Below, piece by piece: positions 42,380 through 51,570 of a stretch of DNA of 64,000 nt (position 1 is its first letter; each line of letters starts with the position of its first letter). Position numbers and translations under genes: made by a program. The DNA is from JBBECE01 sp964574935. Its GTDB lineage: Bacteria > Pseudomonadota > Alphaproteobacteria > Rhizobiales > Devosiaceae. The stretch is taken from positions 14,560-78,559 of the forward strand of contig CAZNOZ010000007.1 in the NCBI GenBank assembly GCA_964574935.1, read 5' to 3'. A model generated the notes under the pieces. It worked only from the letters and a program-made list of their open reading frames with translations, was not told the origin of the DNA and made no database searches.

Positions 42380-43797
42380 GCGATCGGCCGTTGTGGACGC
42401 GGGACGAAATCGCGGCCGCGTTGGCAATTGCGGAACATGTCGAAACTCCGCATCGATTCCGCGGTTCGGTGCCGGCCGAATTCGGTGGCGTTTCCATCGA
42501 CTCGCGCACCGTCGAGCCGGGCGACCTGTTCGTCGCCATCGCCGGCGAGAACCATGACGGGCACGACTTCGTGGCCGCCGCCATCGGCGCCGGGGCGGGG
42601 GGGGCCATGGTCGCGGCCGAGCGCGCCGCCCCCTTGCAAGGGCTTGATTTGCCTTTGATTATCGTGCCCGACCCGCTGGCCGGCCTGACCCGGCTGGCGG
42701 CCGCCTCGCGCCGGCGGACAACGGCGCGGATCGTTGCGGTGACCGGCAGCGTCGGCAAGACCTCGACCAAGGAGCTCATCCGGCGAGCGCTTGCGACCCA
42801 GGGCAGAACCCACGCCTCGCTGCGCTCCTTCAACAACCTCTGGGGGGTGCCGCTGTCGCTCGCCCGGTTGCCCCGGGACGCCGCCTTCGGGGTCTTCGAG
42901 ATCGGCATGAACCACCCCGGCGAAATCATCCCGCTGGCGCGCCTGGTGCGCCCGCAAGTCGCTGTGATCACGCATGTTTCCGAGGCGCATCTGGAATTCT
43001 TCGCGGATCTTCAGGCGGTCGCGGCGGCCAAGGCGGAGCTGTTTGCGGGACTCGAGCCGGAAGCAACCGCGGTCCTGGGCGCCGACCATGAATTCACCGG
43101 CTGGCTCGCCGAAAGGGCGCTGGGCGCGGGGGTGTCCCGGGTGGTCACCTACGGGCGCTCCGATGCCGCCGAGGTGCGGGTCGACACCGAGGCGCACACG
43201 GTGCGCATCGGCGGCGACGAAATCTCCCTGGCGCTCAATCAGTTGGGCGCCCATTCCCTGGTCAATGCCGCCGGGGCGCTGGCGGTGGCCGAGGTGCTCT
43301 CGGTGCCGCTGGGGGCCGCGGCGCGGGCGCTGGAGACGGCAAAAGCCGAGCCCGGACGGGGGGTTGTCCATCACCTGGCGGGCTCGGTCACGGTCATCGA
43401 CGAGAGCTACAACGCCAATCCCGCCTCGATGCGGGCGGCCCTCGCGGTCCTGGGCGGACAGGGCGCCGCCGGCCGCCGCATCGCGGTTCTCGGCGACATG
43501 CTGGAGCTTGGCGCGGCCGCCCCGGCGCTTCATGCCGAGCTCGCGAAACCGATCCTAGATGCCTCGGTTCAAAAGGTGATTCTGGTCGGGCCTCACATGC
43601 AAGCGTTGGCCGATGCGTTGCCCGAAGAGGTGGTGGCGGGGCACGCTGCCAGCGCCGCCGAGATGCGCGACAAGCTCTTGAATCTGCTTGCTTCGGGCGA
43701 CGTGGTTATGGTCAAAGGGTCGAACGCAATCGGGCTGTCGGCACTGGTCGGAGCGATCATCGAGCGCTTCGGCGCGGCCTCGAACCCGAAAAGCTGA
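42376..43797 (+). CDS. murF: UDP-MurNAc-tripeptide:D-Ala-D-Ala ligase
   Basis: A 473-residue Mur ligase that completes the UDP-MurNAc-pentapeptide by adding D-Ala-D-Ala. It shows the substrate-binding SIDSRTVEPGDLFVA, P-loop TGSVGKTST (from residue 123), GMNHPGEI, DESYNANPASM and LGDMLELG, all typical of MurF. ATG 42376 overlaps the murE stop by ATGA. mraY follows after about 20 bp. Confidence 0.96.
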   Translation: MSDRPLWTRDEIAAALAIAEHVETPHRFRGSVPAEFGGVSIDSRTVEPGDLFVAIAGENHDGHDFVAAAIGAGAGGAMVAAERAAPLQGLDLPLIIVPDPLAGLTRLAAASRRRTTARIVAVTGSVGKTSTKELIRRALATQGRTHASLRSFNNLWGVPLSLARLPRDAAFGVFEIGMNHPGEIIPLARLVRPQVAVITHVSEAHLEFFADLQAVAAAKAELFAGLEPEATAVLGADHEFTGWLAERALGAGVSRVVTYGRSDAAEVRVDTEAHTVRIGGDEISLALNQLGAHSLVNAAGALAVAEVLSVPLGAAARALETAKAEPGRGVVHHLAGSVTVIDESYNANPASMRAALAVLGGQGAAGRRIAVLGDMLELGAAAPALHAELAKPILDASVQKVILVGPHMQALADALPEEVVAGHAASAAEMRDKLLNLLASGDVVMVKGSNAIGLSALVGAIIERFGAASNPKS

Positions 43798-43818
43798 GGG
43801 GCGTCGGCGCGGGGCAGC

Positions 43819-44904
43819 ATGCTGTACTATCTCCAGCAATTCGGCGACGCCTTCACGCCTTTCAACGTCTTCAGATACCTTACCTTTCGCACCGGCGGGG
43901 CGACGGTCACGGCGCTGTTCTTCGTGTTCCTGTTCGGGCCGGCCCTGATCCGGTTCCTCGGATTGCGGCAGGGCCGCGGACAGCCGATCCGCGAGGACGG
44001 ACCCCAGGGCCACCTTCTGACCAAAACCGGCACCCCGACCATGGGCGGGCTGATGATTCTGGCCGGCGTGGTGGTGGCGACGCTGTTGTGGTCCAATCTC
44101 GCCAACCCGTATGTGTGGGTGGTGATCTGGATCGCGGTGACGTTCGGGGCGATCGGGTTCTACGACGACTATCTGAAGATCACCTCGAGCTCGCACAAGG
44201 GCTTCGGCGGACGCCAGCGGCTGGCGCTCGAAGCCATATTCGCCGGTGTGGCCTGCTACATGGTCGCCAATGTCGGAGAGGCGCCGTTTTCGACGTCCCT
44301 GGCGTTCCCGTTCGTGAAGGATTTCGTGATCAATCTGGGCTGGTTCTTCTTCGTTTTTGGCGCCTTCGTGGTGGTCGGCGCGGGCAACGCGGTCAACTTC
44401 ACCGACGGGCTCGACGGGCTCGCCATCGTGCCGGTGATGATCGCGGCCGGTTCCTTCGGGCTGATCGCGTATCTGGTGGGCAACGAGGTGTTCGCGAACT
44501 ACCTGTTGATCAATTTCGTCCCGGGCACCGGCGAGCTTTCGGTCATTTGCGGGGCGATCATCGGGGCGGGGCTCGGGTTCCTGTGGTTCAACGCCCCGCC
44601 GGCTTCGATCTTCATGGGCGACACCGGCTCGCTGGCGCTGGGGGGGATGCTCGGCGCCATCGCGGTGGCCACCAAGCACGAGCTGGTGCTGGCGATCGTC
44701 GGGGGCCTGTTCGTGCTCGAGGTCGTCTCGGTGATCGTGCAGGTGATCTCGTTCCGGCTCACCGGCAAGCGGATCTTCCGGATGGCCCCCATCCATCACC
44801 ATTTCGAGCATCTGGGCTGGACCGAGAGCCAGATCGTGATCCGGTTCTGGATCATCTCCTTCATGCTGGCGATGGTGGGGCTGAGCTCGCTGAAGCTGCG
44901 CTGA
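43819..44904 (+). CDS. mraY: Phospho-MurNAc-pentapeptide translocase
   Basis: A 361-residue, about ten-helix membrane enzyme that makes lipid I from UDP-MurNAc-pentapeptide and undecaprenyl phosphate. Signature blocks are KTGTPTMGGLMIL, the DDYLK motif in FYDDYLKI, NAVNFTDGLDGLAI, and the HHHFE cytosolic loop (MAPIHHHFEHLGW). ATG 43819 follows GGGGCAG. The next gene is ftsW, 95 bp on. murD, which usually lies here, is missing. Confidence 0.97.
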   Translation: MLYYLQQFGDAFTPFNVFRYLTFRTGGATVTALFFVFLFGPALIRFLGLRQGRGQPIREDGPQGHLLTKTGTPTMGGLMILAGVVVATLLWSNLANPYVWVVIWIAVTFGAIGFYDDYLKITSSSHKGFGGRQRLALEAIFAGVACYMVANVGEAPFSTSLAFPFVKDFVINLGWFFFVFGAFVVVGAGNAVNFTDGLDGLAIVPVMIAAGSFGLIAYLVGNEVFANYLLINFVPGTGELSVICGAIIGAGLGFLWFNAPPASIFMGDTGSLALGGMLGAIAVATKHELVLAIVGGLFVLEVVSVIVQVISFRLTGKRIFRMAPIHHHFEHLGWTESQIVIRFWIISFMLAMVGLSSLKLR

Positions 44905-44999
44905 GGGGCGAGCGGCGCGTCGCGGGCGCCGGTTGGGGTTTGGTAACCACTGCCGCGGTAGGGTTCGACGGTCTTTTCGCGTCGGGCGAAGCCGGGCAG

Positions 45000-46160
45000 A
45001 TGTTCTCACGAGACTCCAAGAGCGCCCTCGCCGAATGGTGGTGGACGGTCGACCGCGAGCTGCTGGCGGCGCTCATGGCGCTGATCGGGGTCGGGATCGT
45101 CATGAGCTTCGCGGCCAGCCCGGCGGTCGCCGAACGGCTGGGGCTCGACGAGTGGCATTTCATCATCCGGCACGTGCTGTTCGCGGTGCCGGCGGTGGCG
45201 GTGATGGTCGGCGCCTCACTGCTGACGCCGCACCAGGCGCGGCTGGCGGCGCTGGGGGTGCTGGTCGTGTCCATCGTGCTGCTGGCGCTGACCCTGGTGT
45301 GGGGTACCGAAGTCAACGGCTCGACGCGCTGGCTGAGCGTCATCGGCTTTTCCATCCAGCCCTCGGAGTTCGTAAAGCCGGCTTTCGCGGTCATCGCCGC
45401 CTGGCTGATGGCGGAGCGCATGCGGCGGCGCGACGTGCCCGGCCATGCGCTGACGGTGGGCCTATTGGTGGTGATCGTGGGGATGCTGGTGGTGCAGCCC
45501 GACGTCGGGCAGACGACGCTGCTGATCCTCACCTGGGCGGCGCTGCTGTTCATCGCCGGCATTTCGTGGTGGATCATTGGCGTGCTGGCGGCCAGCGCCG
45601 CCGGCGGGTTCACGGCCGCCTATGTGCTGTTTCCGCATGTCAGCCGGCGCATCGACGCCTTCCTCAGCCCCGATTCCGGCGACACCTACCAGGTGGACAA
45701 GGCCCTGCAGTCGCTTGTCGAAGGGGGCTGGTTCGGGCGCGGGCCGGGGGAAGCGGTCGCCAACCGGGCGCTGCCGGACGCGCATGCAGATTTCGTCTTC
45801 TCGGCCGCCGCGGGCGAGTTCGGAATCGTGTTCTGTCTGGCGCTAGTTGTCCTGATCGGTTTCGTGGCGGTCAGGGGGCTGAGCCGGGCGCAGGCGCTCG
45901 GCGATCTGTTCTCGCGGCTGGCGGTGAGCGCCCTGGCCCTGCAATTCGGACTGCAGTCGGCAATCAACCTGGCCGTTAACATCAACCTCATTCCGCCCAA
46001 GGGCATGACCTTGCCGTTTGTCAGCTACGGTGGCACATCGATGCTTGCCGTCGCGTTCGGCATGGGCGTTCTGCTGGCGCTGACGCGGCGCAAACCGCAG
46101 GAGGCGATCGCCTCCGGGCTGCCGCTCGGCCGGGAGGCGCTCAGGCACGAGACCGGATGA
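45000..46160 (+). CDS. ftsW: Peptidoglycan glycosyltransferase FtsW
   Basis: A 386-residue SEDS-family polymerase with about ten transmembrane helices that synthesises septal glycan from lipid II with FtsI. Family motifs include NGSTRWLSVIGFSIQPSEFVK, the QPDVGQTTLL stretch, and the C-terminal PPKGMTLPFVSYGGTS. The catalytic region IDAFLSPDSGDTYQVDKAL is present. ATG 45000 has no strong Shine-Dalgarno. In-frame codons extend upstream, but lack the conserved start. It overlaps murG by 4 nt. Confidence 0.96.
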   Translation: MFSRDSKSALAEWWWTVDRELLAALMALIGVGIVMSFAASPAVAERLGLDEWHFIIRHVLFAVPAVAVMVGASLLTPHQARLAALGVLVVSIVLLALTLVWGTEVNGSTRWLSVIGFSIQPSEFVKPAFAVIAAWLMAERMRRRDVPGHALTVGLLVVIVGMLVVQPDVGQTTLLILTWAALLFIAGISWWIIGVLAASAAGGFTAAYVLFPHVSRRIDAFLSPDSGDTYQVDKALQSLVEGGWFGRGPGEAVANRALPDAHADFVFSAAAGEFGIVFCLALVVLIGFVAVRGLSRAQALGDLFSRLAVSALALQFGLQSAINLAVNINLIPPKGMTLPFVSYGGTSMLAVAFGMGVLLALTRRKPQEAIASGLPLGREALRHETG

Positions 46161-47272
46161 GTGTATTTGCCCTGATGGCCGGCGGCACCGGCGGCCATCT
46201 GTTCGCCGCCCAGGCGCTGGCCGAGGAGCTATCGAAGCGCGGCCACCGTGCCGAGCTGGTCACCGACAAGAGGGCGGCGCCGATTTCCGAGAGCTTCCCG
46301 CCGCGCGCCATCCATGTGGTGCCGGCGGCGAGCCCCGATCCGCGCCGACCGGTCGCGGCGCTCAAGGCGGGCGGAATCATCGTTTACGGGCTGGCCGTCG
46401 CCTTCGGGGTCCTGAGAAGGATCGAGGCGGATGCAGTGGTGGGGTTCGGCGGCTATCCGAGCTTTCCGCCCTTTTTGGCGGCGGCGCTGATGGGAATCCC
46501 CGGGCTGCTGCACGAGCAGAACGCGGTGATGGGCCGCGCCAACCGCGCCCTGGCGAGGTTCGCGGACGCATTGGCGCTGGGGTTCGAAGCGACGCGCGGC
46601 GCCGAACGGTTCAAGATCGCCAAGCATGTGACCGGCAATCCGGTGCGCGCCCAGGTTCTGGCGCTGGCCGGCAGGGCGCTGGCGCCGATCGAAAATGGCG
46701 GCGCGATCCGACTGCTGGTGTTCGGAGGCAGCCAGGGCGCGCGGTTCCTGTCCGAGGTCGTCCCCGGCGCCGTGATCGGCCTGCCGGAGGATTTGCGGGC
46801 GCGGATCGAGGTCACGCAGCAGTGCCGGGAGGAGGATCTCGACCGGGTGACGCGTGCCTATGGCGAGGCGCGCGTCAATGTCGAGCTGGCGACGTTTTTT
46901 GCGGACCTGCCGGAGCGGATTGCCGGCAGCCATCTGGTGATCGCGCGGGCCGGCGCCTCGACGATCGCCGAGTTGGCGGTGATCGGCCGCCCGGCGGTCC
47001 TGATCCCGCTGCCGGGGTCGCTCGACCAGGATCAGCTCGCCAACGCCTCCGTGGCGGCGGATGCCGGCGGGGCGGTGGTCATGGAGCAGGCCACCATTTC
47101 ACCGCAATCGCTTGCCAGTGAGCTCGCCGGCCTGCTAGCCCGGCCGGAGAGACTGGCGACAATGGCCGCGGCCATGCAATCGCTCGGCCGGCCTGACGCG
47201 GCGAGCCGGCTCGCCGATATCGCCACCGAGCTGGCGGCGCCCCGGGCGCCGGCCGAGGGGGATACCCAATGA
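46157..47272 (+). CDS. murG: Lipid II synthase (undecaprenyl-PP-MurNAc-pentapeptide GlcNAc transferase)
   Basis: A 371-residue GT28 enzyme converting lipid I to lipid II at the inner face of the membrane. It shows the G-loop MAGGTGGHLFAAQALAEEL, GFGGYPSFPP, LHEQNAVMGRANR, FGGSQGARFLSE and the UDP-GlcNAc site RAGASTIAELAVIGRPAVLIP. ATG 46157 overlaps the ftsW stop, and the stop overlaps murC. Confidence 0.97.
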   Translation: MSVFALMAGGTGGHLFAAQALAEELSKRGHRAELVTDKRAAPISESFPPRAIHVVPAASPDPRRPVAALKAGGIIVYGLAVAFGVLRRIEADAVVGFGGYPSFPPFLAAALMGIPGLLHEQNAVMGRANRALARFADALALGFEATRGAERFKIAKHVTGNPVRAQVLALAGRALAPIENGGAIRLLVFGGSQGARFLSEVVPGAVIGLPEDLRARIEVTQQCREEDLDRVTRAYGEARVNVELATFFADLPERIAGSHLVIARAGASTIAELAVIGRPAVLIPLPGSLDQDQLANASVAADAGGAVVMEQATISPQSLASELAGLLARPERLATMAAAMQSLGRPDAASRLADIATELAAPRAPAEGDTQ

Positions 47273-48717
47273 AGATGCCCGCCAATATCGGGCCGGTCCA
47301 TTTCGTCGGCATCGGCGGGATCGGCATGAGCGGCATCGCCGAGGCGCTGCATTCGCAGGGCTACGAGGTGCGCGGCTCCGACATCGCCGCCAGCGCCAAC
47401 GTGGTGCGCCTGCAGAAGATGGGAATCGCCATCGACATCGGGCAGAAGGCCGACAATTTGCGCGACGCGGCGGTGGTGGTCATCTCCTCGGCAATCAAGT
47501 CTGACAATCCCGAGCTGGTGGCGGCCCGCGCCCGCTCGCTGCCGGTGGTCCGGCGGGCCGAGATGCTGGCCGAGATCATGCGGTTCAAGAACGCCATCGC
47601 GATCGCCGGCACCCACGGCAAGACAACGACCACCTCGATGATCGCGGCGCTGCTCGACGCCGGCGGCATGGACCCCACCGTCATCAACGGCGGCATCATC
47701 AACGCCTACGGCACCAACGCCCGCATCGGGGAGGGCGACTGGATGGTGGTGGAGGCCGACGAATCCGACGGCACCTTCGTCAAGCTGCCGGCCGACGTGG
47801 CGGTGGTCACCAACATCGATCCCGAGCATCTGGATCACTACGGCTCGTTCGAGCGGGAGAAATCGGCGTTTCTCAACTTCATCGAGAACGTCCCCTTCTA
47901 TGGCTTCGCCGTGATGTGCCTCGACCATCACGAGGTGCAGGCCCTGGTGGGCGAAATCGAGGACCGGCGGGTGATCACCTACGGGCAGAACCCCCAGGCC
48001 GACATTCGCCTTCTGGGGCTGACGACCGGCAATGGCGGCAGCCGGTTTTCGGTCGCCATCCGCGATCGGCTGACCCGCACCGACAAGCTGATCGATGGCC
48101 TCAGCCTGCCGATGCCGGGCCTGCACAACGCGCTCAACGCGACCGCCGCGGTGGCCGTCGCCGACCGGCTCGGGGTGGGCGCCGAGGCGATCCGGGAGGG
48201 GCTGGCGAGATTCTCCGGGGTGTCCCGGCGCTTCACCACCGTCGGCAAGGTTGCGGGCATCACCGTCATCGACGACTACGCCCACCATCCGGTGGAGATC
48301 GCGCATGTGCTGGAAGCGGCGCGGGCGGCGGCGAGCGGCGACGTGATCGCGGTGGTGCAGCCGCACCGCTATTCGCGGCTGCACGATCTGTTCGAGGAAT
48401 TCGCCGGGTGCTTCAACGACGCCGACACAGTGATCATCGCCCCGGTGTATGCGGCGGGGGAGAAGGAGATCCCCGGGGTGACCCATCTGGCGCTGGCCGA
48501 GCGTCTGCGCGCCACCGGGCATCGCGACGCAAGATTCATCGCGGCACCCGACGAACTGCCGGCGATGATCGCAAAGCGGGCCGGGGAGGGCGATTTCGTG
48601 GTGTTTCTGGGCGCCGGCAGCATCACCCAATGGGCGGCGGCGCTGCCCGGGCAACTTGAGACCCAGCTCGGGCGGGGCACGAAAAAGACGGAAAAGCGGG
48701 AAAAGCAAAGTGGCTGA
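47269..48717 (+). CDS. murC: UDP-MurNAc:L-alanine ligase
   Basis: A 482-residue Mur ligase adding the first stem residue, L-Ala. The N-terminal HFVGIGGIGMSGIAE Rossmann motif, P-loop GTHGKTTTT (from residue 114), EADESDGTF, and YAHHPVEI are intact. The C-terminal tail is short and Lys-rich. ATG 47269 overlaps the murG stop. It overlaps murB by 8 bp at the 3' end. Confidence 0.97.
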   Translation: MKMPANIGPVHFVGIGGIGMSGIAEALHSQGYEVRGSDIAASANVVRLQKMGIAIDIGQKADNLRDAAVVVISSAIKSDNPELVAARARSLPVVRRAEMLAEIMRFKNAIAIAGTHGKTTTTSMIAALLDAGGMDPTVINGGIINAYGTNARIGEGDWMVVEADESDGTFVKLPADVAVVTNIDPEHLDHYGSFEREKSAFLNFIENVPFYGFAVMCLDHHEVQALVGEIEDRRVITYGQNPQADIRLLGLTTGNGGSRFSVAIRDRLTRTDKLIDGLSLPMPGLHNALNATAAVAVADRLGVGAEAIREGLARFSGVSRRFTTVGKVAGITVIDDYAHHPVEIAHVLEAARAAASGDVIAVVQPHRYSRLHDLFEEFAGCFNDADTVIIAPVYAAGEKEIPGVTHLALAERLRATGHRDARFIAAPDELPAMIAKRAGEGDFVVFLGAGSITQWAAALPGQLETQLGRGTKKTEKREKQSG

Positions 48718-49729
48718 GCCGGCTTCCTCGCAAAGCGAATCAACGGCGCCGGCAGCGTTCGACGACCTCCTGCCGTCGCTCGGCGACTGGGTGAACGACG
48801 TGCGCGGCCGGCTGGTCCCCAACCAGCGGCTGGCGGACATCACCTGGTTTCGGGTCGGGGGGCCGGCGCAGCTCTTCTTCCTGCCCGCCGACGAGGCGGA
48901 TCTGGCGCATTTTCTCGGCCATCTCGATCCGGCGATCCCGGTCACCGCGATCGGGCTGGGCTCGAACCTGCTGGTGCGTGACGGCGGCATCGCGGGGGTG
49001 GTGATCCGGCTCAGCGCCAAGGGGTTCGGCACCATCGAGCCCCTTGAGGGGCACCGGCTCAGGGTCGGCACGGCGGTGCCGGACGTCAAGCTGGCGACGG
49101 CGGCGGCCGAGGCCGGGATCGACGGGCTGAGCTTTTATCGCGGCATTCCCGGCGGCATCGGCGGGGCGCTTTACATGAACGCGGGATGCTACGGCACCGA
49201 GACCCGCCAGCGGATGGTCGAGCTCAGGGCCGTCACCAGGGACGGCGAGATCGTCACCGTGCGCAATGACGCGATGGGCTATTCCTATCGCCATTCGAAC
49301 GGTCCCGAGGGCGCCATCTTCACCCAGGCCGTCTATCAGGGTTCGGCGGGCGAGACCGAAGCGATCAAGGCCCGCATGCGCGAAATCACCGAGACGAGAG
49401 AGGGCTCGCAGCCGACCAAGTCGCGCACCGGCGGCTCGACGTTCAAGAACCCTCAGGGCCAGTCCTCGTGGAAGCTGATCGAGGCCGCCGGCTGCCGGGG
49501 GCTGACGATCGGCAACGCCCAGGTCTCCGAGAAGCACTGCAATTTCCTGATCAACCTGGGGGACGCCAGCGCCCACGACATCGAGCTGGTGGGCGAGACG
49601 GTGCGGGCGCGGGTGCGGGAGAATTCCGGCGTCGCGCTCGACTGGGAAATCCGCCGCATGGGACGGTTCGAGCCCGGCCGCGAGGTGCGGGAGTTCCTGG
49701 ACGGCGATATCTTTGTCGGGGCGGTGTAG
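48710..49729 (+). CDS. murB: UDP-N-acetylenolpyruvoylglucosamine reductase
   Basis: A 339-residue FAD enzyme that reduces enolpyruvyl-UDP-GlcNAc to UDP-MurNAc. FAD-binding ITWFRVGGPAQLFFLPAD, GLGSNLLVRDGG, SFYRGIPGGIGGALYMNAG (with the type I Tyr/Arg region) and RTGGSTFKNP (catalytic Ser) are visible. The start is assigned to GTG 48710, which overlaps murC by 8 bp. The N-terminal 25 residues before DDLLPSLGDWV are poorly conserved, so a later start cannot be excluded. Confidence 0.94.
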   Translation: MAEPASSQSESTAPAAFDDLLPSLGDWVNDVRGRLVPNQRLADITWFRVGGPAQLFFLPADEADLAHFLGHLDPAIPVTAIGLGSNLLVRDGGIAGVVIRLSAKGFGTIEPLEGHRLRVGTAVPDVKLATAAAEAGIDGLSFYRGIPGGIGGALYMNAGCYGTETRQRMVELRAVTRDGEIVTVRNDAMGYSYRHSNGPEGAIFTQAVYQGSAGETEAIKARMREITETREGSQPTKSRTGGSTFKNPQGQSSWKLIEAAGCRGLTIGNAQVSEKHCNFLINLGDASAHDIELVGETVRARVRENSGVALDWEIRRMGRFEPGREVREFLDGDIFVGAV

Positions 49730-49732
49730 GCG

Positions 49733-50692
49733 GTGACGGCGGCGGCGAGCGGCGGCGCGCCCCTGCATGCGGCGGACACCCATGTCGCGGTTTTGGGCGG
49801 CGGCTGGTCCAACGAGCGGGAAATCTCGCTCGTGACCGCGAACGCCTGCGCCGGGGCGCTGCGCGATCGAGGGTATCGGGTCACCGAGATCGACGTCGAC
49901 CGGTCGATCGCCGCCAGGTTGGCCGAGCTCGAGCCCGACATCGCATTCAACGGGCTGCACGGCACCGTCGGCGAGGACGGAACCGTGCAGGGCATCCTCG
50001 AGGTTCTGCAAATCCCCTACACGCATTCCGGCGTTCTGGCCTCGGCGCTGGCCATGGACAAACACCGCGCCAAGGCGATCTTCGAATCGGTCGGCATTCC
50101 GGTCGCCGAGCATCTGATCGCGGATCGCTGGGAGGTCGCCCGCGAACACGTGATGGCGCCCCCTTATGTCGTCAAGCCGATCGCCGAGGGGTCGAGCGTC
50201 AACATCTTCATCGTCAAGCAAGGCGCCGCGCACCCGCCGCAGGAAATTCTGCGCGAGGACTGGACGGGGGGCGAGGAGGTGATGGTGGAGCGCTTCGTGC
50301 CCGGCCGGGAGCTCACCTCGGCGGTCATGGGCGACAAGGTTCTTGAGGTCACCGAAATCGTCACCGACCTGCCTTTTTACAACTACGAGGCGAAATACGC
50401 CGAAGGCGGCTCGAAACACCTCATTCCGGCGCCGGTTTCATCGAATATTTACCAGCGCGTTCAAACACTCACGCTGCTGGCGCATCGGGCGCTTGGCTGT
50501 CGGGGCGTGACGCGGACGGACTTCCGTTTGCACGAGGAGCCGGGGGGTGAAAGCGAACTGGTGTGCCTTGAGCTGAACACCCAGCCCGGCATGACCCCGA
50601 CATCCCTGGTTCCCGAACTGGCGGCGCTCGCCGGCTACTCGTTCGAGGAGCTGGTCGCCTGGATGGTGGAGGACGCGAGTTGCAACAGGTAA
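49733..50692 (+). CDS. ddl: D-alanine-D-alanine ligase
   Basis: A 319-residue ATP-grasp ligase producing the D-Ala-D-Ala used by MurF. It shows VLGGGWSNEREISL at the N-terminus (the family usually has GGxSxEREVSL), FNGLHGTVGEDGTVQGILE, PYVVKPIAEGSSVNI, and the C-terminal ELNTQPGMTPTSLVPELA. GTG 49733 starts 4 nt after murB. Its end overlaps the ftsQ start by 13 bp. Confidence 0.96.
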   Translation: MTAAASGGAPLHAADTHVAVLGGGWSNEREISLVTANACAGALRDRGYRVTEIDVDRSIAARLAELEPDIAFNGLHGTVGEDGTVQGILEVLQIPYTHSGVLASALAMDKHRAKAIFESVGIPVAEHLIADRWEVAREHVMAPPYVVKPIAEGSSVNIFIVKQGAAHPPQEILREDWTGGEEVMVERFVPGRELTSAVMGDKVLEVTEIVTDLPFYNYEAKYAEGGSKHLIPAPVSSNIYQRVQTLTLLAHRALGCRGVTRTDFRLHEEPGGESELVCLELNTQPGMTPTSLVPELAALAGYSFEELVAWMVEDASCNR

Positions 50693-51570
50693 GCCGGGCG
50701 GAACTGGCCTCGGCAATCGCGCTCACCGATCCGCGCCTGCTGCCGGCGCGGTCGCGGCGGGCCGGATCCTCTCTGGTCGGGGCGGCCAGGCGAACCTGGG
50801 TGTTGCACCGCAGGACCCTGGTTCGGGCCCTGGCGCTTGTGATCGCGGCCTCGGCGGCGCTTGCATCCTTTCACTACCGCGACGGCATCGCCAATGCGAT
50901 CGGCGTCGTCTCCGACCGGGCCGCGCACGGCTTTGCGAGCGCCGGGCTCAAGATCGAGCGGATCGAACTGACCGGCCACACGATTACCGACGAGGCGAGC
51001 CTACTGGCGGCGCTCGGCGTCAGGGAGGGAATGTCGATCGTCGCCTTCGACGCCGACGCGGCGCGGGCCCGGCTGGAAGCGCTGCCGGCAATCGCCGAGG
51101 CCTCGGTGCAGAAGGTCTATCCCGCGTCGCTGAGCGTCACGGTCACCGAACGGCTGCCGGTGGCGCGCTGGCGGGTCGACGGGGTGACCTTCGCGATCGA
51201 CGCAAGCGGCGCGCAGCTGGCGGTCCTGAACGGGGCCGGCGGCGATCTGCCGCTGGTGATCGGCGACGGGGCGGCCGACGATGCCGCGGCGATCATCCTG
51301 GTGCTCGACCAGCACCCGCTGTTGCAGCGCAAGCTCCTGGCGGTCAGCCGCATCGCCGACCGGCGATGGGACCTCATCTACGACAACGGTCTCAGGATCA
51401 TGCTGCCGGAGAGCGGGGTCGCGACCGCGATCGACCGCATCGAACGGCTCGATTCGGCGCACGCGCTGCTGGCGCGGGATCTTCAGATCATCGATCTGAG
51501 GGTGCCCGGACAGCTCGCGGTGCGTCCCGCCGAGCGCTCTGAAGCGAGCGACCGAGGAGGCTCGGGCTGA
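50680..51570 (+). CDS. ftsQ: Cell division protein FtsQ
   Basis: A 296-residue bitopic division protein. A cytosolic basic segment is followed by one transmembrane helix (LVRALALVIAASAALASF, about 47-64), a POTRA domain (IERIELTGHTITDEASLLAALGV) and the FtsQ beta domain (AWRV-like ERLPVARWRVDGVTF). It recruits FtsBL and FtsW/I in the periplasm. The start is TTG 50680, with GGAGG a few bases upstream inside ddl. The stop overlaps the ftsA ATG by one base. Confidence 0.92.
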   Translation: MQQVSRAELASAIALTDPRLLPARSRRAGSSLVGAARRTWVLHRRTLVRALALVIAASAALASFHYRDGIANAIGVVSDRAAHGFASAGLKIERIELTGHTITDEASLLAALGVREGMSIVAFDADAARARLEALPAIAEASVQKVYPASLSVTVTERLPVARWRVDGVTFAIDASGAQLAVLNGAGGDLPLVIGDGAADDAAAIILVLDQHPLLQRKLLAVSRIADRRWDLIYDNGLRIMLPESGVATAIDRIERLDSAHALLARDLQIIDLRVPGQLAVRPAERSEASDRGGSG

